Assembly (NCBI GenBank): GCA_903910495.1
Contig: CAIVZW010000558.1
Location: 1 to 14,988, forward strand
DNA from: an uncultured beta proteobacterium
GTDB lineage: Bacteria > Pseudomonadota > Gammaproteobacteria > Burkholderiales > Rhodocyclaceae
Direction of reading: 5' to 3'
Length of the DNA: 14,988 bases
Shown here: piece by piece, positions 7,901 through 14,988 of the stretch
How positions within the stretch are numbered: position 1 is the stretch's first letter
Layout: every line of letters starts with the position of its first letter
Translations under genes and position numbers: made by a program
The notes under the pieces: generated by a model
Database searches by the model: none
Seen by the model: the letters and a program-made list of their open reading frames with translations, nothing else
What the model was told of the DNA's origin: nothing

Positions 7901-9406
7901 AAGGATCATCCGCAGGATCTCATCGGCAAAGATGATTACCAGATGGGATGGGCGGATCAAGCGGAACTCTATCGTGCCGATGACCGTGCCGTCATGGCCT
8001 CAGGCATCGCCAAACTGTTTTATGAAGAACCACAAACCACACCGAGCGGCCAAACCATCTGGCTAAGGACATCCAAAATTCCGCTCAAGAATCAGAACGA
8101 CGAGGCAATCGGGGTGCTGGGTGTTTACGAAGACTTCACCGACCACAAAGTGGCCGAAGCCGAACTCGAACAGTACCGCCATCATCTTGAAGAGCTCGTC
8201 GCCTCGCGCACCGCCGAACTGGCCCAGGCCAAAGAAGCGGCCGAAGCCGCCAGCCAGGCCAAGAGCGCCTTCCTGTCGAACATGAGCCACGAGATCCGCA
8301 CCCCGATGAACGCCATCCTCGGCATGGCTCACCTGATCCGTCGCAGCGGCGTCACCCCGGCCCAGGCCGAGCGCCTGGACAAGATCAACACCGCCAGCGA
8401 ACACCTGCTCGCCCTGATCAACAACATCCTCGACCTGTCCAAGATCGAGGCCGGCAAGTTCGTTCTCGAAGACACCCCGCTCACCATCACCGGCCTGATG
8501 GCCAACATCAGCTCGATCCTGGGCGAACGCGCCCAGGCCAAGGGCCTGCAGCTTGCGATCGAGAGTGGCAACTTCCCGCCCCACCTGCACGGCGACCCGA
8601 CGCGCCTGCAGCAGGCGATCCTCAACTATGCGACCAATGCCCTCAAATTCACCGAAAGCGGCAGTGTTACCCTGCGCGCCAGCGTGCAGGAAGAAAGTGC
8701 CGAGGCCGTGCTGGTGCGCTTCGAAGTGCAGGACAGCGGCGTCGGCATCGCCCCCGAGATCCTGCCGCGGCTGTTCGAGGTCTTTGAGCAGGCCGACAAC
8801 TCGACCACGCGCAAATACGGCGGCACCGGCCTCGGACTGGCGATCAACCGCCGACTGGCCGAACTGATGGGCGGCGAAGTCGGTGTCCAGAGTACCCCCG
8901 GGGTCGGCAGCACCTTCTGGTTCACCGCCCGTCTGGGCAAAAAAGAAACGCCACTCGCTACGGCCAGAGCGTCAGCACCGAACGACGATTTCGCCAGCGA
9001 CCCCGAGCAGCTTATCCGCCAGCGCCACAAGGGGCGACGTTTGCTGATCGTCGATGATGAGCCGGTCAATCTGGAAGTGGCCCGGCTCTTCCTTGAAGAT
9101 TCGGGACTGCTCGTCGATACCGCCGAAGACGGCCTGCATGCGGTTTGCCGGGCGCAGGAAGCTGCCTACGCGCTGATCCTGATGGACATGCAGATGCCGA
9201 AACTGAACGGTCTGGATGCTACGCAGCAGATCCGCACGCTGCCCGGCTACCGGGACACCCCGATCCTGGCGATGACGGCCAATGCCTTTGCCGAGGACCG
9301 GGCGCGCTGCTTCAAGGCCGGCATGAATGACTTCATCGGCAAGCCCTTCGATCCGGATGTGCTTTTCTCGACCCTGCTGAGCTGGCTGGAACGGAGCAAG
9401 GTCTAG
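4952..9406 (+). CDS. Hybrid sensor histidine kinase: dCache–HAMP–PAS3–PocR–PAS–HisKA–HATPase–REC
   Basis: About 1484 aa, inner membrane. Order by residue: TM1 15–33; periplasmic double-Cache sensor about 37–288; TM2 292–312; HAMP about 313–366; PAS 374–491, 503–617 and 626–738; PocR-type ligand-binding domain about 760–920 with Cys806, Cys817, Cys820 and Cys840; PAS 951–1067; coiled-coil linker; HisKA with phospho-acceptor His1113 (SHEIRTP); HATPase with N-box Asn1229, DSGVGI from 1261 and GGTGLGL 1290–1296; receiver 1362–1480 with Asp1368/1369, phospho-acceptor Asp1412, Thr1442 and Lys1464. All catalytic motifs look intact. There is no Hpt domain, so a separate Hpt protein or response regulator is needed. 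ATG 4952 is preferred over ATG 4940, because AAAGGA (4935–4940) would be 11 bases upstream of the former but would abut the latter. The signal is unknown. No cognate regulator gene is adjacent. Confidence 0.95.
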   Translation: MTSTILFRHSLKARITFATLGLFVASLWALSFYTSRMLRQDMERLLGEQQFSTVTMVAAHVDRELDQRLKSLEKIAEEITPALMSNPAALQTLLEHRPIFQTLFNAGATVHNTEGTGLADFPSIGRVGVNYIERSSVAAALAEGKSSISRPEIGKRLGKPALLMSAPIRDTQGKIIGALSGSTNLVKDNFLDQLVDNPYGKTGGYVLIAPQHKLVVTGTDKSRVMTKLPDPGINPLLDRYVQGYEGSGSIVDSRGFEVLSAAKQIPVAGWLLVVRIPTEEAFAPIRDMQRRMLLATLILTLLAGWLGWWLLKRQLSPLFDAAKVLADLSETDQPAHVLPITRQDEIGHLIGGFNRLLDTLGQREAALREREENLAITLHSIGDAVIATDGQGHITRMNPTAERLTGWPLADARERPLAEVFRIVNADTRNTVTDPVQGVMAHGEVVGLANHTVLLARDDQEYQIADSAAPIRNAAGDIVGVVLVFSDVTEKYATEKALQQEQHFSKLVIDNLPGIFYLYTYPECRLVLWNKQHESLLGYNSEEMKGRHVTDWHLPEAREAVLDAIDQVMKVGENSIEASLLTKDGRRVPFSLSGVRFEVQNQSYFMGMGTDISARKEAEAALLDSHDALQSILNTTQDGFILSDIQGRLLDVNPAYCRLSAYTREELLGMTIAELDATRNATEIAGLMQRLMVSGSELFESSHRRKDGSIWQVEVSVTYRAAVGGEYLIFLRDITDRKWAAEQLEKRIAALTQPLSGEAIALEDLFQREEIQRIQDNFAAATGVASIITRPDGTPFTRPSNFTRLCNEIIRKTEIGCANCFKSDALIGRYHPDGPIVQRCLSGGLWDAGTSITVGGHHVANWLIGQVRDETQSEDSMRDYARQIGADEAAFMQAFLAVPAMSNEHFEQIATALFTLSNQISTTAYQNILQARSITERKQVEASLAESRTLLLKIIDTVPARIFWKDRGLHYLGCNTVFAKDAGKDHPQDLIGKDDYQMGWADQAELYRADDRAVMASGIAKLFYEEPQTTPSGQTIWLRTSKIPLKNQNDEAIGVLGVYEDFTDHKVAEAELEQYRHHLEELVASRTAELAQAKEAAEAASQAKSAFLSNMSHEIRTPMNAILGMAHLIRRSGVTPAQAERLDKINTASEHLLALINNILDLSKIEAGKFVLEDTPLTITGLMANISSILGERAQAKGLQLAIESGNFPPHLHGDPTRLQQAILNYATNALKFTESGSVTLRASVQEESAEAVLVRFEVQDSGVGIAPEILPRLFEVFEQADNSTTRKYGGTGLGLAINRRLAELMGGEVGVQSTPGVGSTFWFTARLGKKETPLATARASAPNDDFASDPEQLIRQRHKGRRLLIVDDEPVNLEVARLFLEDSGLLVDTAEDGLHAVCRAQEAAYALILMDMQMPKLNGLDATQQIRTLPGYRDTPILAMTANAFAEDRARCFKAGMNDFIGKPFDPDVLFSTLLSWLERSKV

Positions 9407-9419
9407 ACCTGCTGCAGGT
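9407..9419. repeat. Palindrome directly after the kinase stop codon
   Basis: ACCTGC-T-GCAGGT is a perfect 6-bp inverted repeat beginning at the base after the TAG stop. Together with the palindrome at 9431–9444 it could form tandem hairpins at the mRNA 3' end. There is no T-tract, so intrinsic termination is doubtful. Confidence 0.4.
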
Positions 9420-9430
9420 GTCTGGCTAGT

Positions 9431-9444
9431 CGGGCTGAAGCCCG
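9431..9444. repeat. REP-like palindrome CGGGCTGAAGCCCG
   Basis: CGGGC / GCCCG arms surround a TGAA loop, extended by the common flanks GT...GCCCAC. Elements of the form GTCGGGCTGAAGCCCGRCC are widespread intergenic repeats in beta- and gammaproteobacteria. It lies between the kinase and rsx units. No T-run follows, so it is more likely a dispersed repeat or mRNA-stabilising hairpin than a terminator. Confidence 0.55.
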
Positions 9445-9501
9445 GCCCACAGTGCTGCGGAACAATACCGGCACCGGCATATGGCGCTACTGCCAGCGTG
9501 G

Positions 9502-9530
9502 TTGAATGAAACCCGGCAAAATGGGATAAT
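9502..9530 (+). promoter_or_regulatory. Putative sigma-70 promoter of the rsx operon
   Basis: TTGAAT (9502–9507, 4/6 to consensus), a 17-base spacer and GATAAT (9525–9530, 5/6). The expected start near 9537 gives a leader of about 44 nt before the rsxA ATG at 9581. No SoxR-box-like or other operator symmetry overlaps it that I can see. Confidence 0.6.
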
Positions 9531-9580
9531 CCCGCGGCTTTGCAGCCTATCAAGCCCTTTCCTGCATGGCGTATCGAACC

Positions 9581-10165
9581 ATGACCCATTACCTGTTCAT
9601 CATCGTCGGTGCCGTCCTCGTCAACAACGTCGTGTTGGTGAGAATCCTCGGCCTGTGTCCCTTCATGGGCGTTTCCAAGAAACTGGAAACGGCCTTTGGC
9701 ATGGGTGCGGCGACAACCTTCGTGCTGACGGTCGGAACCGGGGCCAGTTACGTCATCGACACTTACCTGCTGCGACCCTTCGATCTGACCTACCTGCGCA
9801 CCATCTCGTTCATCGTCACCATTGCCGCCGTCGTCCAGTTGACCGAACTGATCGTCAAGAAAACCAGCCCGGTCATGTATCAGGTGCTCGGCATCTATCT
9901 GCCGCTGATCACCACCAACTGCGCGGTTCTCGGCGTTCCGCTGCTGGCCCTCGGCAGCAAGTATGATTTCGTCGAATCGCTGTTCTTCGGTTTTGGCAGT
10001 TCGATCGGATTCTCGCTGGCGCTGATTCTGTTCGCCGGCATCCGCGAACGGATCGAAGGTGCGGACGTTCCCATCTACTTCAAGGGCACCGCCATCGCCC
10101 TCGTCACCGGCGGTCTGATGAGCCTGGCGTTCATGGGTTTCGCCGGCCAGGACAAGTACCAGTAA
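9581..10165 (+). CDS. rsxA: Rnf/Rsx complex membrane subunit A
   Basis: 194 aa (E. coli RsxA 193), about six membrane helices. RsxA/RnfA is a core integral subunit of the ferredoxin:NAD oxidoreductase and is paralogous to subunit E. Family motifs are [21 protein letters not shown] (from 19), [24 protein letters not shown] (95–118) and [10 protein letters not shown] near the C-terminus. Cys26 and Cys114 are the residues that, with their counterparts in RsxE, hold an intramembrane [2Fe-2S] cluster in studied Rnf complexes. ATG 9581 (MTHYLF) is chosen over ATG 9566, because it matches the family start; neither has a good Shine–Dalgarno. It overlaps rsxB by one base (TAATG), so translation is probably coupled. 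Confidence 0.96.
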   Translation: MTHYLFIIVGAVLVNNVVLVRILGLCPFMGVSKKLETAFGMGAATTFVLTVGTGASYVIDTYLLRPFDLTYLRTISFIVTIAAVVQLTELIVKKTSPVMYQVLGIYLPLITTNCAVLGVPLLALGSKYDFVESLFFGFGSSIGFSLALILFAGIRERIEGADVPIYFKGTAIALVTGGLMSLAFMGFAGQDKYQ

Positions 10166-10707
10166 TGATTACCGCCGTCCTCATCATGGCGCTCGGCGCC
10201 GTTATCCTGGGTGCTGCCCTCGGCTGGGCCTCGATCAAGTTCAAGGTCGAGGGCGACCCGCTGGTTGAAAAGATCGAGAGCATCCTGCCGCAGACGCAAT
10301 GCGGCCAGTGCGGATTCCCTGGCTGTCGTCCCTACGCCGAAGCCATCTCCAGTGGCGAAGCCGACATCAATCTGTGCCCGCCCGGCGGGGCGGAAGGTGT
10401 ACGCAAGCTCGCCGATCTGCTCGGGCGCGAAGTCAAAGCGCTCGATGCCGAAGAAAAGCCCAAGCAGATTGCCCGTATCGAAGAACAAACCTGTATCGGC
10501 TGTACGCTGTGCATCCAGGCCTGCCCGGTAGACGCTATCGTCGGTGCGGCCAAGCAGATGCATACCATCGTCACCGCCTTGTGCACCGGCTGCGAGCTGT
10601 GCATCAAACCCTGCCCGGTGGAATGCATCCGCATGGAAGTGATCACCGAGAGCATCGACAGCTGGAAGTGGAAATATCCGGTCATCGAAATCAAGCGAGC
10701 CGCCTGA
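10165..10707 (+). CDS. rsxB: Rnf/Rsx complex iron–sulfur subunit B
   Basis: 180 aa. An N-terminal hydrophobic anchor (3–25) is followed by an Fe-S domain with CGQCGFPGC (Cys46, Cys49, Cys54) and Cys71, then two ferredoxin-type 4Fe-4S motifs, Cys110/113/116/120 and Cys140/143/146/150, each ending in CP. All cluster ligands are present. RnfB is the cytoplasmic electron entry or exit site that exchanges electrons with soluble ferredoxin. The start codon overlaps the rsxA stop (TAATG) and the stop overlaps the rsxC start (TGATG). Length and motif spacing are normal for the short proteobacterial RnfB. Confidence 0.97.
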   Translation: MITAVLIMALGAVILGAALGWASIKFKVEGDPLVEKIESILPQTQCGQCGFPGCRPYAEAISSGEADINLCPPGGAEGVRKLADLLGREVKALDAEEKPKQIARIEEQTCIGCTLCIQACPVDAIVGAAKQMHTIVTALCTGCELCIKPCPVECIRMEVITESIDSWKWKYPVIEIKRAA

Positions 10708-12386
10708 TGCTTCAACTCTTCAAATTCAAGGGCGGCGTCAAGCCCGATCCCAGCAAGACACACTCGGTGCAGGCGCCAATCGGCAGTGCACCGCTGCCGC
10801 CAATCCTCATCGTTCCGCTGCATCAGAGCATTGGCGGGATACCGACACCGCTGGTCAAGGCCGGAGAACGGGTGCTCAAAGGCCAGATGATAGGCGGCGC
10901 CGACAAGTGGGTCTCGGCCGCGGTGCACGCGCCTTCGTCCGGGACCGTTCTGTCCGTCGAGGAACGCGTTGCCGCACACCCCTCCGGACTGCCGACGCTC
11001 TCGGTGGTCATTGAAACGGACGGCCGCGACGAATGGATTGAGCATACCCCGTTGAATTACAAGACCCTTGCGCCGGAGCGTGTGCGCGAGATCCTGCGCG
11101 ACTCGGGCGTGGTCGGTCTAGGCGGTGCCGTGTTTCCCAGCCACGCCAAGCTCACGGCCGCAAAATCGGTACCGATGGAGGATCTGGTCATCAACGGCGC
11201 CGAATGCGAGCCCTTCATGACCTGCGACGACATGCTGATGCGCGAGCGCGCCGAGGACATCGTGCGCGGCGCGGGGATCTTCCGCGACCTGCTCAAACCG
11301 AAGCGGGTGCTGATCGGCATCGAGGACAACAAGCCGCAGGCAGTTGCCGCGATGAAGGCTGCCGTGCAAGCGGTCGGCGAGAATTTCGCGGTCATCGCCG
11401 TGCCGACGCGCTACCCGGCCGGCGGTGCCAAGCAGTTGATTCGTGTGCTGACCGGCAAGGAAGTTCCGGCCAGCAAGCGCTCGCCCGAAATGGGCGTGCA
11501 GTGTTTCAACGTGGCCACGGCCTACACCGCCTGGCGCGCCCTGGCCTTTGGCGAACCGGTGCTGTCGCGCATCATCACGCTCACCGGCAACGTCGCACAG
11601 GCGCGCAACTGGGAAGTTCTGCTCGGCACTCCGCTCAGGGATTTCGTCGCCCTCGGGCAGGTGAAACCCGATACCAGCGGCTACCTGATGGGCGGGCCGA
11701 TGATGGGCTTTGAAATGCCCAGCCTCGACGCGCCGATGGTCAAAGCTACTAACTGCATCATCGCCGGTTCGCCGACGCTGTTTCCCGAGCCGGCCCCGGA
11801 AATGCCCTGCATCCGTTGTGGCGACTGTGCCGAAGTCTGCCCGCACGAGCTGCAACCGTTCGAACTGTACTGGTTCTCACGGGCCAAAAACTTCGGCAAG
11901 ACCCAGGAATACAATATCTTTGACTGCATCGAATGCGGCTGTTGCAGTTACGTCTGTCCCTCGCGCATCCCGCTGGTGCAGTACTTCCGCTTTGCCAAGA
12001 GCGAGATCTGGTCGCGCGAACGGGCAAAGAACCTGGCCGACGCCGCCAAGGCGCGCTTTGAACTGCGCAACGAGCGCGATGAACGCGAGAAAGCGGAAAA
12101 GGCCGAGCGGCTGGCCAAGGCTGCGGCCGCCAAGGCAGCCGAGAAGAAAGCCCTTGCGCCTGAAGGCGATGCATCTTCAGACACGGCACCCGCCGCTGCC
12201 GATGCCGAAAAGAAAGCCGCCATCGCCGCCGCCATGGAGCGTGCCCGCCAGCAACGCGAATGCGTGCAGCCGAAGAATACGGATGAACTGACGGCCGCCC
12301 AGCACCAGGAAATCTCCGCCATCGAAGCACGCCGCGCAACGTTGCCGGAGGGACAGAGTATGGCGGACACGGGAAGCAAGGACTGA
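10707..12386 (+). CDS. rsxC: Rnf/Rsx complex NADH-binding subunit C
   Basis: 559 aa, peripheral cytoplasmic subunit that binds NAD(H) and FMN and carries two 4Fe-4S clusters. N-terminal RnfC domain 1–100; the NuoF-like flavin/NADH block GLGGAVFPSHAK (137–148) with NGAECEPFMTCDD (163–175); an SLBB-type region in the middle; ferredoxin motifs CIRCGDCAEVCP (Cys368/371/374/378) and CIECGCCSYVCP (Cys407/410/413/417, extra Cys412). From about 430 it runs into an Ala/Lys/Glu-rich, probably coiled-coil tail. This tail is much shorter than that of E. coli RsxC (740 aa), which carries many Ala/Lys-rich repeats. ATG 10707 overlaps the rsxB stop and matches the family N-terminus ([13 protein letters not shown]); a longer upstream reading in the same frame lies inside rsxB and is rejected. 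Confidence 0.96.
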   Translation: MLQLFKFKGGVKPDPSKTHSVQAPIGSAPLPPILIVPLHQSIGGIPTPLVKAGERVLKGQMIGGADKWVSAAVHAPSSGTVLSVEERVAAHPSGLPTLSVVIETDGRDEWIEHTPLNYKTLAPERVREILRDSGVVGLGGAVFPSHAKLTAAKSVPMEDLVINGAECEPFMTCDDMLMRERAEDIVRGAGIFRDLLKPKRVLIGIEDNKPQAVAAMKAAVQAVGENFAVIAVPTRYPAGGAKQLIRVLTGKEVPASKRSPEMGVQCFNVATAYTAWRALAFGEPVLSRIITLTGNVAQARNWEVLLGTPLRDFVALGQVKPDTSGYLMGGPMMGFEMPSLDAPMVKATNCIIAGSPTLFPEPAPEMPCIRCGDCAEVCPHELQPFELYWFSRAKNFGKTQEYNIFDCIECGCCSYVCPSRIPLVQYFRFAKSEIWSRERAKNLADAAKARFELRNERDEREKAEKAERLAKAAAAKAAEKKALAPEGDASSDTAPAAADAEKKAAIAAAMERARQQRECVQPKNTDELTAAQHQEISAIEARRATLPEGQSMADTGSKD

Positions 12387-12388
12387 AC

Positions 12389-13408
12389 ATGGATTTCACC
12401 ACCCCACCCTATCTCACCCAGAACCTCAGCGTCCGGCGTGTCATGGTGCAGGTACTGGTCGCCCTGCTGCCCGGCATTGCCGCTTACGTCTGGCTGATCG
12501 GACCGGCCATCCTGCTGCAGATCGCCATCGCCACGGCCACCTCGCTGCTCGCCGAACTCTTCATGCTGAAATTGCTGAAGAAACCCGTCGCTCCTTTTCT
12601 TGGCGACGCCAGTGCCATCGTCACGGCCTGGCTGATTGCGCTGTCCTTTCCGCCGCTGGCGCCGTGGTGGCTGATTGTCGTTGGCTCGCTGTTCGCCATC
12701 GTCATCGCCAAGCATCTCTATGGCGGTCTCGGCCAGAACCCCTTCAACCCGGCGATGATCGCCTTTGCCGTATGCATCGTGTCTTTCCCTGCACTGATGT
12801 CGCAGTGGCCCCCGGTCGACCTGAAGGTCGGCCTTGGCCAGCAACTGGCGGTCATTCTTGACTTTGCCCCCCGTCTCGACGCGATGAGCGGCGCCACCCC
12901 GCTTGACGCCTTGAAAACTGCACTCAAGCTGGGTGAAGGCAGCGCCACGGTGAGCGCCGTCATGGCCGATGCCAAGATCTTTGGCTGGCTTGCCGGCAAC
13001 GGATGGGAATGGGTCGCGGCCGGTTATCTGGTCGGCGGCCTGTGGCTCTGGCAGCGCCGGATCATCGGCTGGCAAGTGCCGACCAGTTTTCTCGCCGGCA
13101 TCACCCTGCTGTCCGCCATCCTCTGGCTGTGGAATCCCGGCCAGTTCGCCAATCCGCTCTTCCATCTCTTCTCGGGAGGCAGCATGCTCGGTGCCTTCTT
13201 CATCGTCACCGATCCGGTCTCCGGCTGTACGACGGCAAAAGGTAAACTGATTTTCGGCCTGTCGGCCGGGATACTGGCCTACCTCATCCGCGTCTTCGGC
13301 GGTTATCCCGATGGTGTCGCTTTTGCCGTGCTGCTGCTCAATATCTGCGTCCCGCTGATCGACATGTACACCCAGCCGCCCATCTTCGGCATGAAGGACA
13401 AAAGATGA
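12389..13408 (+). CDS. rsxD: Rnf/Rsx complex membrane subunit D (FMN-bearing)
   Basis: 339 aa, about nine or ten membrane helices, related to NqrB. It forms part of the ion-translocating core and carries covalently bound FMN. The flavinylation motif SGATP contains Thr170, matching the FMN-Thr of the family. Other landmarks are GGLGQNPFNPAMIAFA (112–127) and, near the C-terminus, YPDGVAFAVLLLN and PLIDMYT. It starts two bases after rsxC with AAGGA (12378–12382) six bases upstream, and its stop overlaps rsxG by four bases (ATGA). Confidence 0.97.
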   Translation: MDFTTPPYLTQNLSVRRVMVQVLVALLPGIAAYVWLIGPAILLQIAIATATSLLAELFMLKLLKKPVAPFLGDASAIVTAWLIALSFPPLAPWWLIVVGSLFAIVIAKHLYGGLGQNPFNPAMIAFAVCIVSFPALMSQWPPVDLKVGLGQQLAVILDFAPRLDAMSGATPLDALKTALKLGEGSATVSAVMADAKIFGWLAGNGWEWVAAGYLVGGLWLWQRRIIGWQVPTSFLAGITLLSAILWLWNPGQFANPLFHLFSGGSMLGAFFIVTDPVSGCTTAKGKLIFGLSAGILAYLIRVFGGYPDGVAFAVLLLNICVPLIDMYTQPPIFGMKDKR

Positions 13409-14094
13409 CGCATCCGGTCAAACCCTTCACCGCGACGATGATGGCGACGCGTACCGCGATCATTCTCTTTCTGTTCACCATCGGCTTCACAGCGCTGCTC
13501 GCCGGCATTCACCAGCTTACCAAACCGGCCATCGATGCTTTCGCCGTGATCAAGAAGATGCGCTCGATCGGCGAAGTGCTGCCTGCCGGCAGCTATGACA
13601 ACGATCTGCTGAAGGACACGCTGGAATTGCCTGTTACTCCGACGCTCGGTCTTGACGATGTATCGACCGTCTATCGCGGACGCAAAGGCGGCCAACCGGC
13701 AGCACTGGTACTTGAAGCCGTGGCCACGGACGGCTACAGCGGCAAGATCCGCCTGCTGGTCGGCGTATATGCCGACGGCACTCTGGCCGGCGTGCGCGTG
13801 ACCGAGCACAGGGAAACACCTGGGCTGGGTGACTATATCGACCCGCAAAAGGACAAGAACAAGGCGCATCCCTGGATAGCGCAATTTGATGGCCTGTCGC
13901 TGGAAAAACTTCCCGAGCGCGACTGGAAGGTCAAAAAAGATGGCGGACGTTTCGACTCCGTGGCGGGCGCCACGATCAGTCCGCGTGCCGTCATCAAGAT
14001 CGTTCGCAAAACGCTGAAATATGTTGCCGAACACCGCGACGAATTGTACAAACTCGACGACGCCAAGCCGTCAGGCCAGCGAGGCAGATCATGA
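13405..14094 (+). CDS. rsxG: Rnf/Rsx complex FMN-binding subunit G
   Basis: 229 aa. One N-terminal membrane anchor (16–34) is followed by a periplasmic FMN-binding domain related to NqrC. The covalent flavin site is AGATIS, with Thr190 as the predicted FMN-Thr; LVGVYADGTLAGVRVTEHRETPGLGD (118–143) is the family signature. FMN would be attached by an ApbE-type flavin transferase, whose gene is not in this window. The start overlaps the rsxD stop by four bases, with AAGGA six bases upstream, and the stop overlaps rsxE by four bases. Confidence 0.96.
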   Translation: MTHPVKPFTATMMATRTAIILFLFTIGFTALLAGIHQLTKPAIDAFAVIKKMRSIGEVLPAGSYDNDLLKDTLELPVTPTLGLDDVSTVYRGRKGGQPAALVLEAVATDGYSGKIRLLVGVYADGTLAGVRVTEHRETPGLGDYIDPQKDKNKAHPWIAQFDGLSLEKLPERDWKVKKDGGRFDSVAGATISPRAVIKIVRKTLKYVAEHRDELYKLDDAKPSGQRGRS

Positions 14095-14780
14095 TTACCT
14101 GGAAAGAAAGCAAGGACATTTTCGTTAACGGCGCCTGGACGCAGAATTCCAGCCTCATCCAGATGCTCGGCATGTGCCCGACGCTGGCCATGACGACCAG
14201 CCTGGTCAACGGCTTCATGATGTCGCTGGCAACGATTATCGTCATGTCGCTGTCCGGTTTCGTCGTTTCCTGCCTGCGTAACTTCATCCCCTACGAAATC
14301 CGCATCCCGGTATTCATCCTGATCGCCGCCGCCATGGTTACCCTGGTCGACCTCTGCATGGCCGCCTACATGCCGGACATGCACAAGATTCTCGGCATCT
14401 TCATTCCGCTGATCATCACCAACTGCCTCGTGCTGGCCCGCATCGAAGCTTTTGCGGCCAAGAAAGAACCCGTCCAGTCGCTGTTCGACGGTGCGTTCAT
14501 GGGCGTCGGCATGTTGTGGACCCTGTCAATGCTCGGCGGCCTGCGCGAACTGATCGGTGCCGGTACGCTGTTCTCCGGCATCGAGGCCGTCATCCCGACA
14601 CTGCACGGGTTGCAACTGCTGCCCAGCGACTACCCCGGCTTCCTGGTCTCCATCCTGCCGCCCGGAGCGTTCATCGTTCTTGCCTGCATGGTCGCCGCCA
14701 AGAACTGGTTCGAGGCGCGCCGAGCCAAACGGCGCCATCTCCCGATACCGGCGCCGGTATCGGCCGGCGGTTGCCACTGA
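14091..14780 (+). CDS. rsxE: Rnf/Rsx complex membrane subunit E
   Basis: 229 aa, about six helices, homologous to RsxA but inserted in opposite orientation in studied complexes. The same two motifs recur: LGMCPTLAMTTSLVNG (26–41, Cys29) and GIFIPLIITNC (102–112, Cys112), the predicted partner ligands of the RsxA cysteines for the intramembrane Fe-S cluster. A basic C-terminal tail (EARRAKRRH) follows the last helix. The ribosome-binding site GAGG is at 14081–14084; the start overlaps the rsxG stop (ATGA). It ends 16 bases before nth. Confidence 0.96.
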   Translation: MITWKESKDIFVNGAWTQNSSLIQMLGMCPTLAMTTSLVNGFMMSLATIIVMSLSGFVVSCLRNFIPYEIRIPVFILIAAAMVTLVDLCMAAYMPDMHKILGIFIPLIITNCLVLARIEAFAAKKEPVQSLFDGAFMGVGMLWTLSMLGGLRELIGAGTLFSGIEAVIPTLHGLQLLPSDYPGFLVSILPPGAFIVLACMVAAKNWFEARRAKRRHLPIPAPVSAGGCH

Positions 14781-14796
14781 GCGGCCTGGCGCCTCG

Positions 14797-14988
14797 ATGA
14801 ACGCGGCAATCCGCGCGGAATTTTTTAAGCGTCTGCGCGCAGCCAATCCGGCCCCGACGACCGAACTCGAATACGCAACGACTTTCCAGTTGCTGGTCGC
14901 CGTCATCCTCTCGGCGCAGGCCACCGACAGGAGCGTCAACCTGGCGACGCGCAAACTGTTCGCCGACGCACCGACGGCGCAGGCCATC
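14797..14988 (+). CDS. nth: Endonuclease III (DNA glycosylase/AP lyase), 5' part
   Basis: The first 64 codons only; the gene runs out of the window. The visible start MNAAIRAEFFKRLRAANPAP and the later LLVAVILSAQATDRSVNLATRKLF closely match the N-terminus of E. coli Nth, including the SAQATD block of helix B. The enzyme removes oxidised pyrimidines in base-excision repair; its catalytic Lys, Asp and Fe-S cysteines lie beyond the window edge. The position directly after rsxE repeats the E. coli rsxABCDGE–nth order, so it may be the last gene of this operon. The ribosome-binding site is weak. Confidence 0.95.
   Translation, partial: MNAAIRAEFFKRLRAANPAPTTELEYATTFQLLVAVILSAQATDRSVNLATRKLFADAPTAQAI

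Noticed and set aside
9407..9444. Intrinsic terminator after the hybrid kinase
   Set aside because: Two hairpins are present but neither is followed by a T-run, so I list them as repeats only.
10299..10706. Upstream in-frame extension of rsxC
   Set aside because: It lies wholly inside rsxB in another frame. The RsxC family N-terminus ([10 protein letters not shown]) begins at ATG 10707, which overlaps the rsxB stop.
11948..13165. 405-aa minus-strand open frame across rsxC–rsxD
   Set aside because: It is antisense to two conserved genes. The very hydrophilic Gly/Asp/Arg/Gln composition is what the complement of a membrane-protein gene produces.

Overview
The window looks like chromosomal DNA of a betaproteobacterium, most likely from the Rhodocyclales (Dechloromonas / Propionivibrio / Accumulibacter-like). 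This rests on moderately GC-rich coding sequence, an aat–bpt (leucyl-transferase) pair, a YhdH/AcuI reductase, a PAS-rich hybrid kinase and an rsx(rnf)ABCDGE–nth cluster in the enterobacterial order. The lineage is an inference from protein character, not from a search. I see no phage, insertion sequence, CRISPR, tRNA or rRNA.

Left part (1–2331, minus strand): the first codons of a gene leaving the window, a REP-like palindrome, a receiver–GGDEF protein in which both domains have lost their catalytic residues but the c-di-GMP inhibitory-site motif RxxD remains, and an acuI-type acrylyl-CoA reductase 13 nt upstream of it. The two genes form a probable operon read from a promoter with a perfect TATAAT.

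Middle (2332–4951): a divergent intergenic region with promoters facing both ways, then an exported NlpC/P60 peptidase, possibly translated from a leaderless mRNA and closed by a textbook terminator. Next come aat and bpt, the two leucyl-tRNA–protein transferases of the bacterial N-degron pathway, followed by a non-coding stretch with a 13-bp inverted repeat.

Centre (4952–9406): one very large hybrid sensor kinase (about 1484 aa): dCache – HAMP – 3 PAS – PocR – PAS – HisKA – HATPase – receiver. It has no Hpt domain, so its phosphate must leave through another protein.

Right part (9407–14988): two small palindromes, a good sigma-70-type promoter, then rsxA-B-C-D-G-E packed with 1–4 nt overlaps or a 2-nt gap, followed by the start of nth (endonuclease III). 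The six rsx genes encode the complete membrane ferredoxin:NAD oxidoreductase (Rnf/Rsx), which in other bacteria either reduces SoxR or drives ferredoxin reduction, for example for nitrogenase.

No clearly novel multi-gene system is visible. The best leads are the doubly degenerate receiver–GGDEF protein, the cysteine-rich PocR module in the hybrid kinase, and the possible leaderless peptidase gene.
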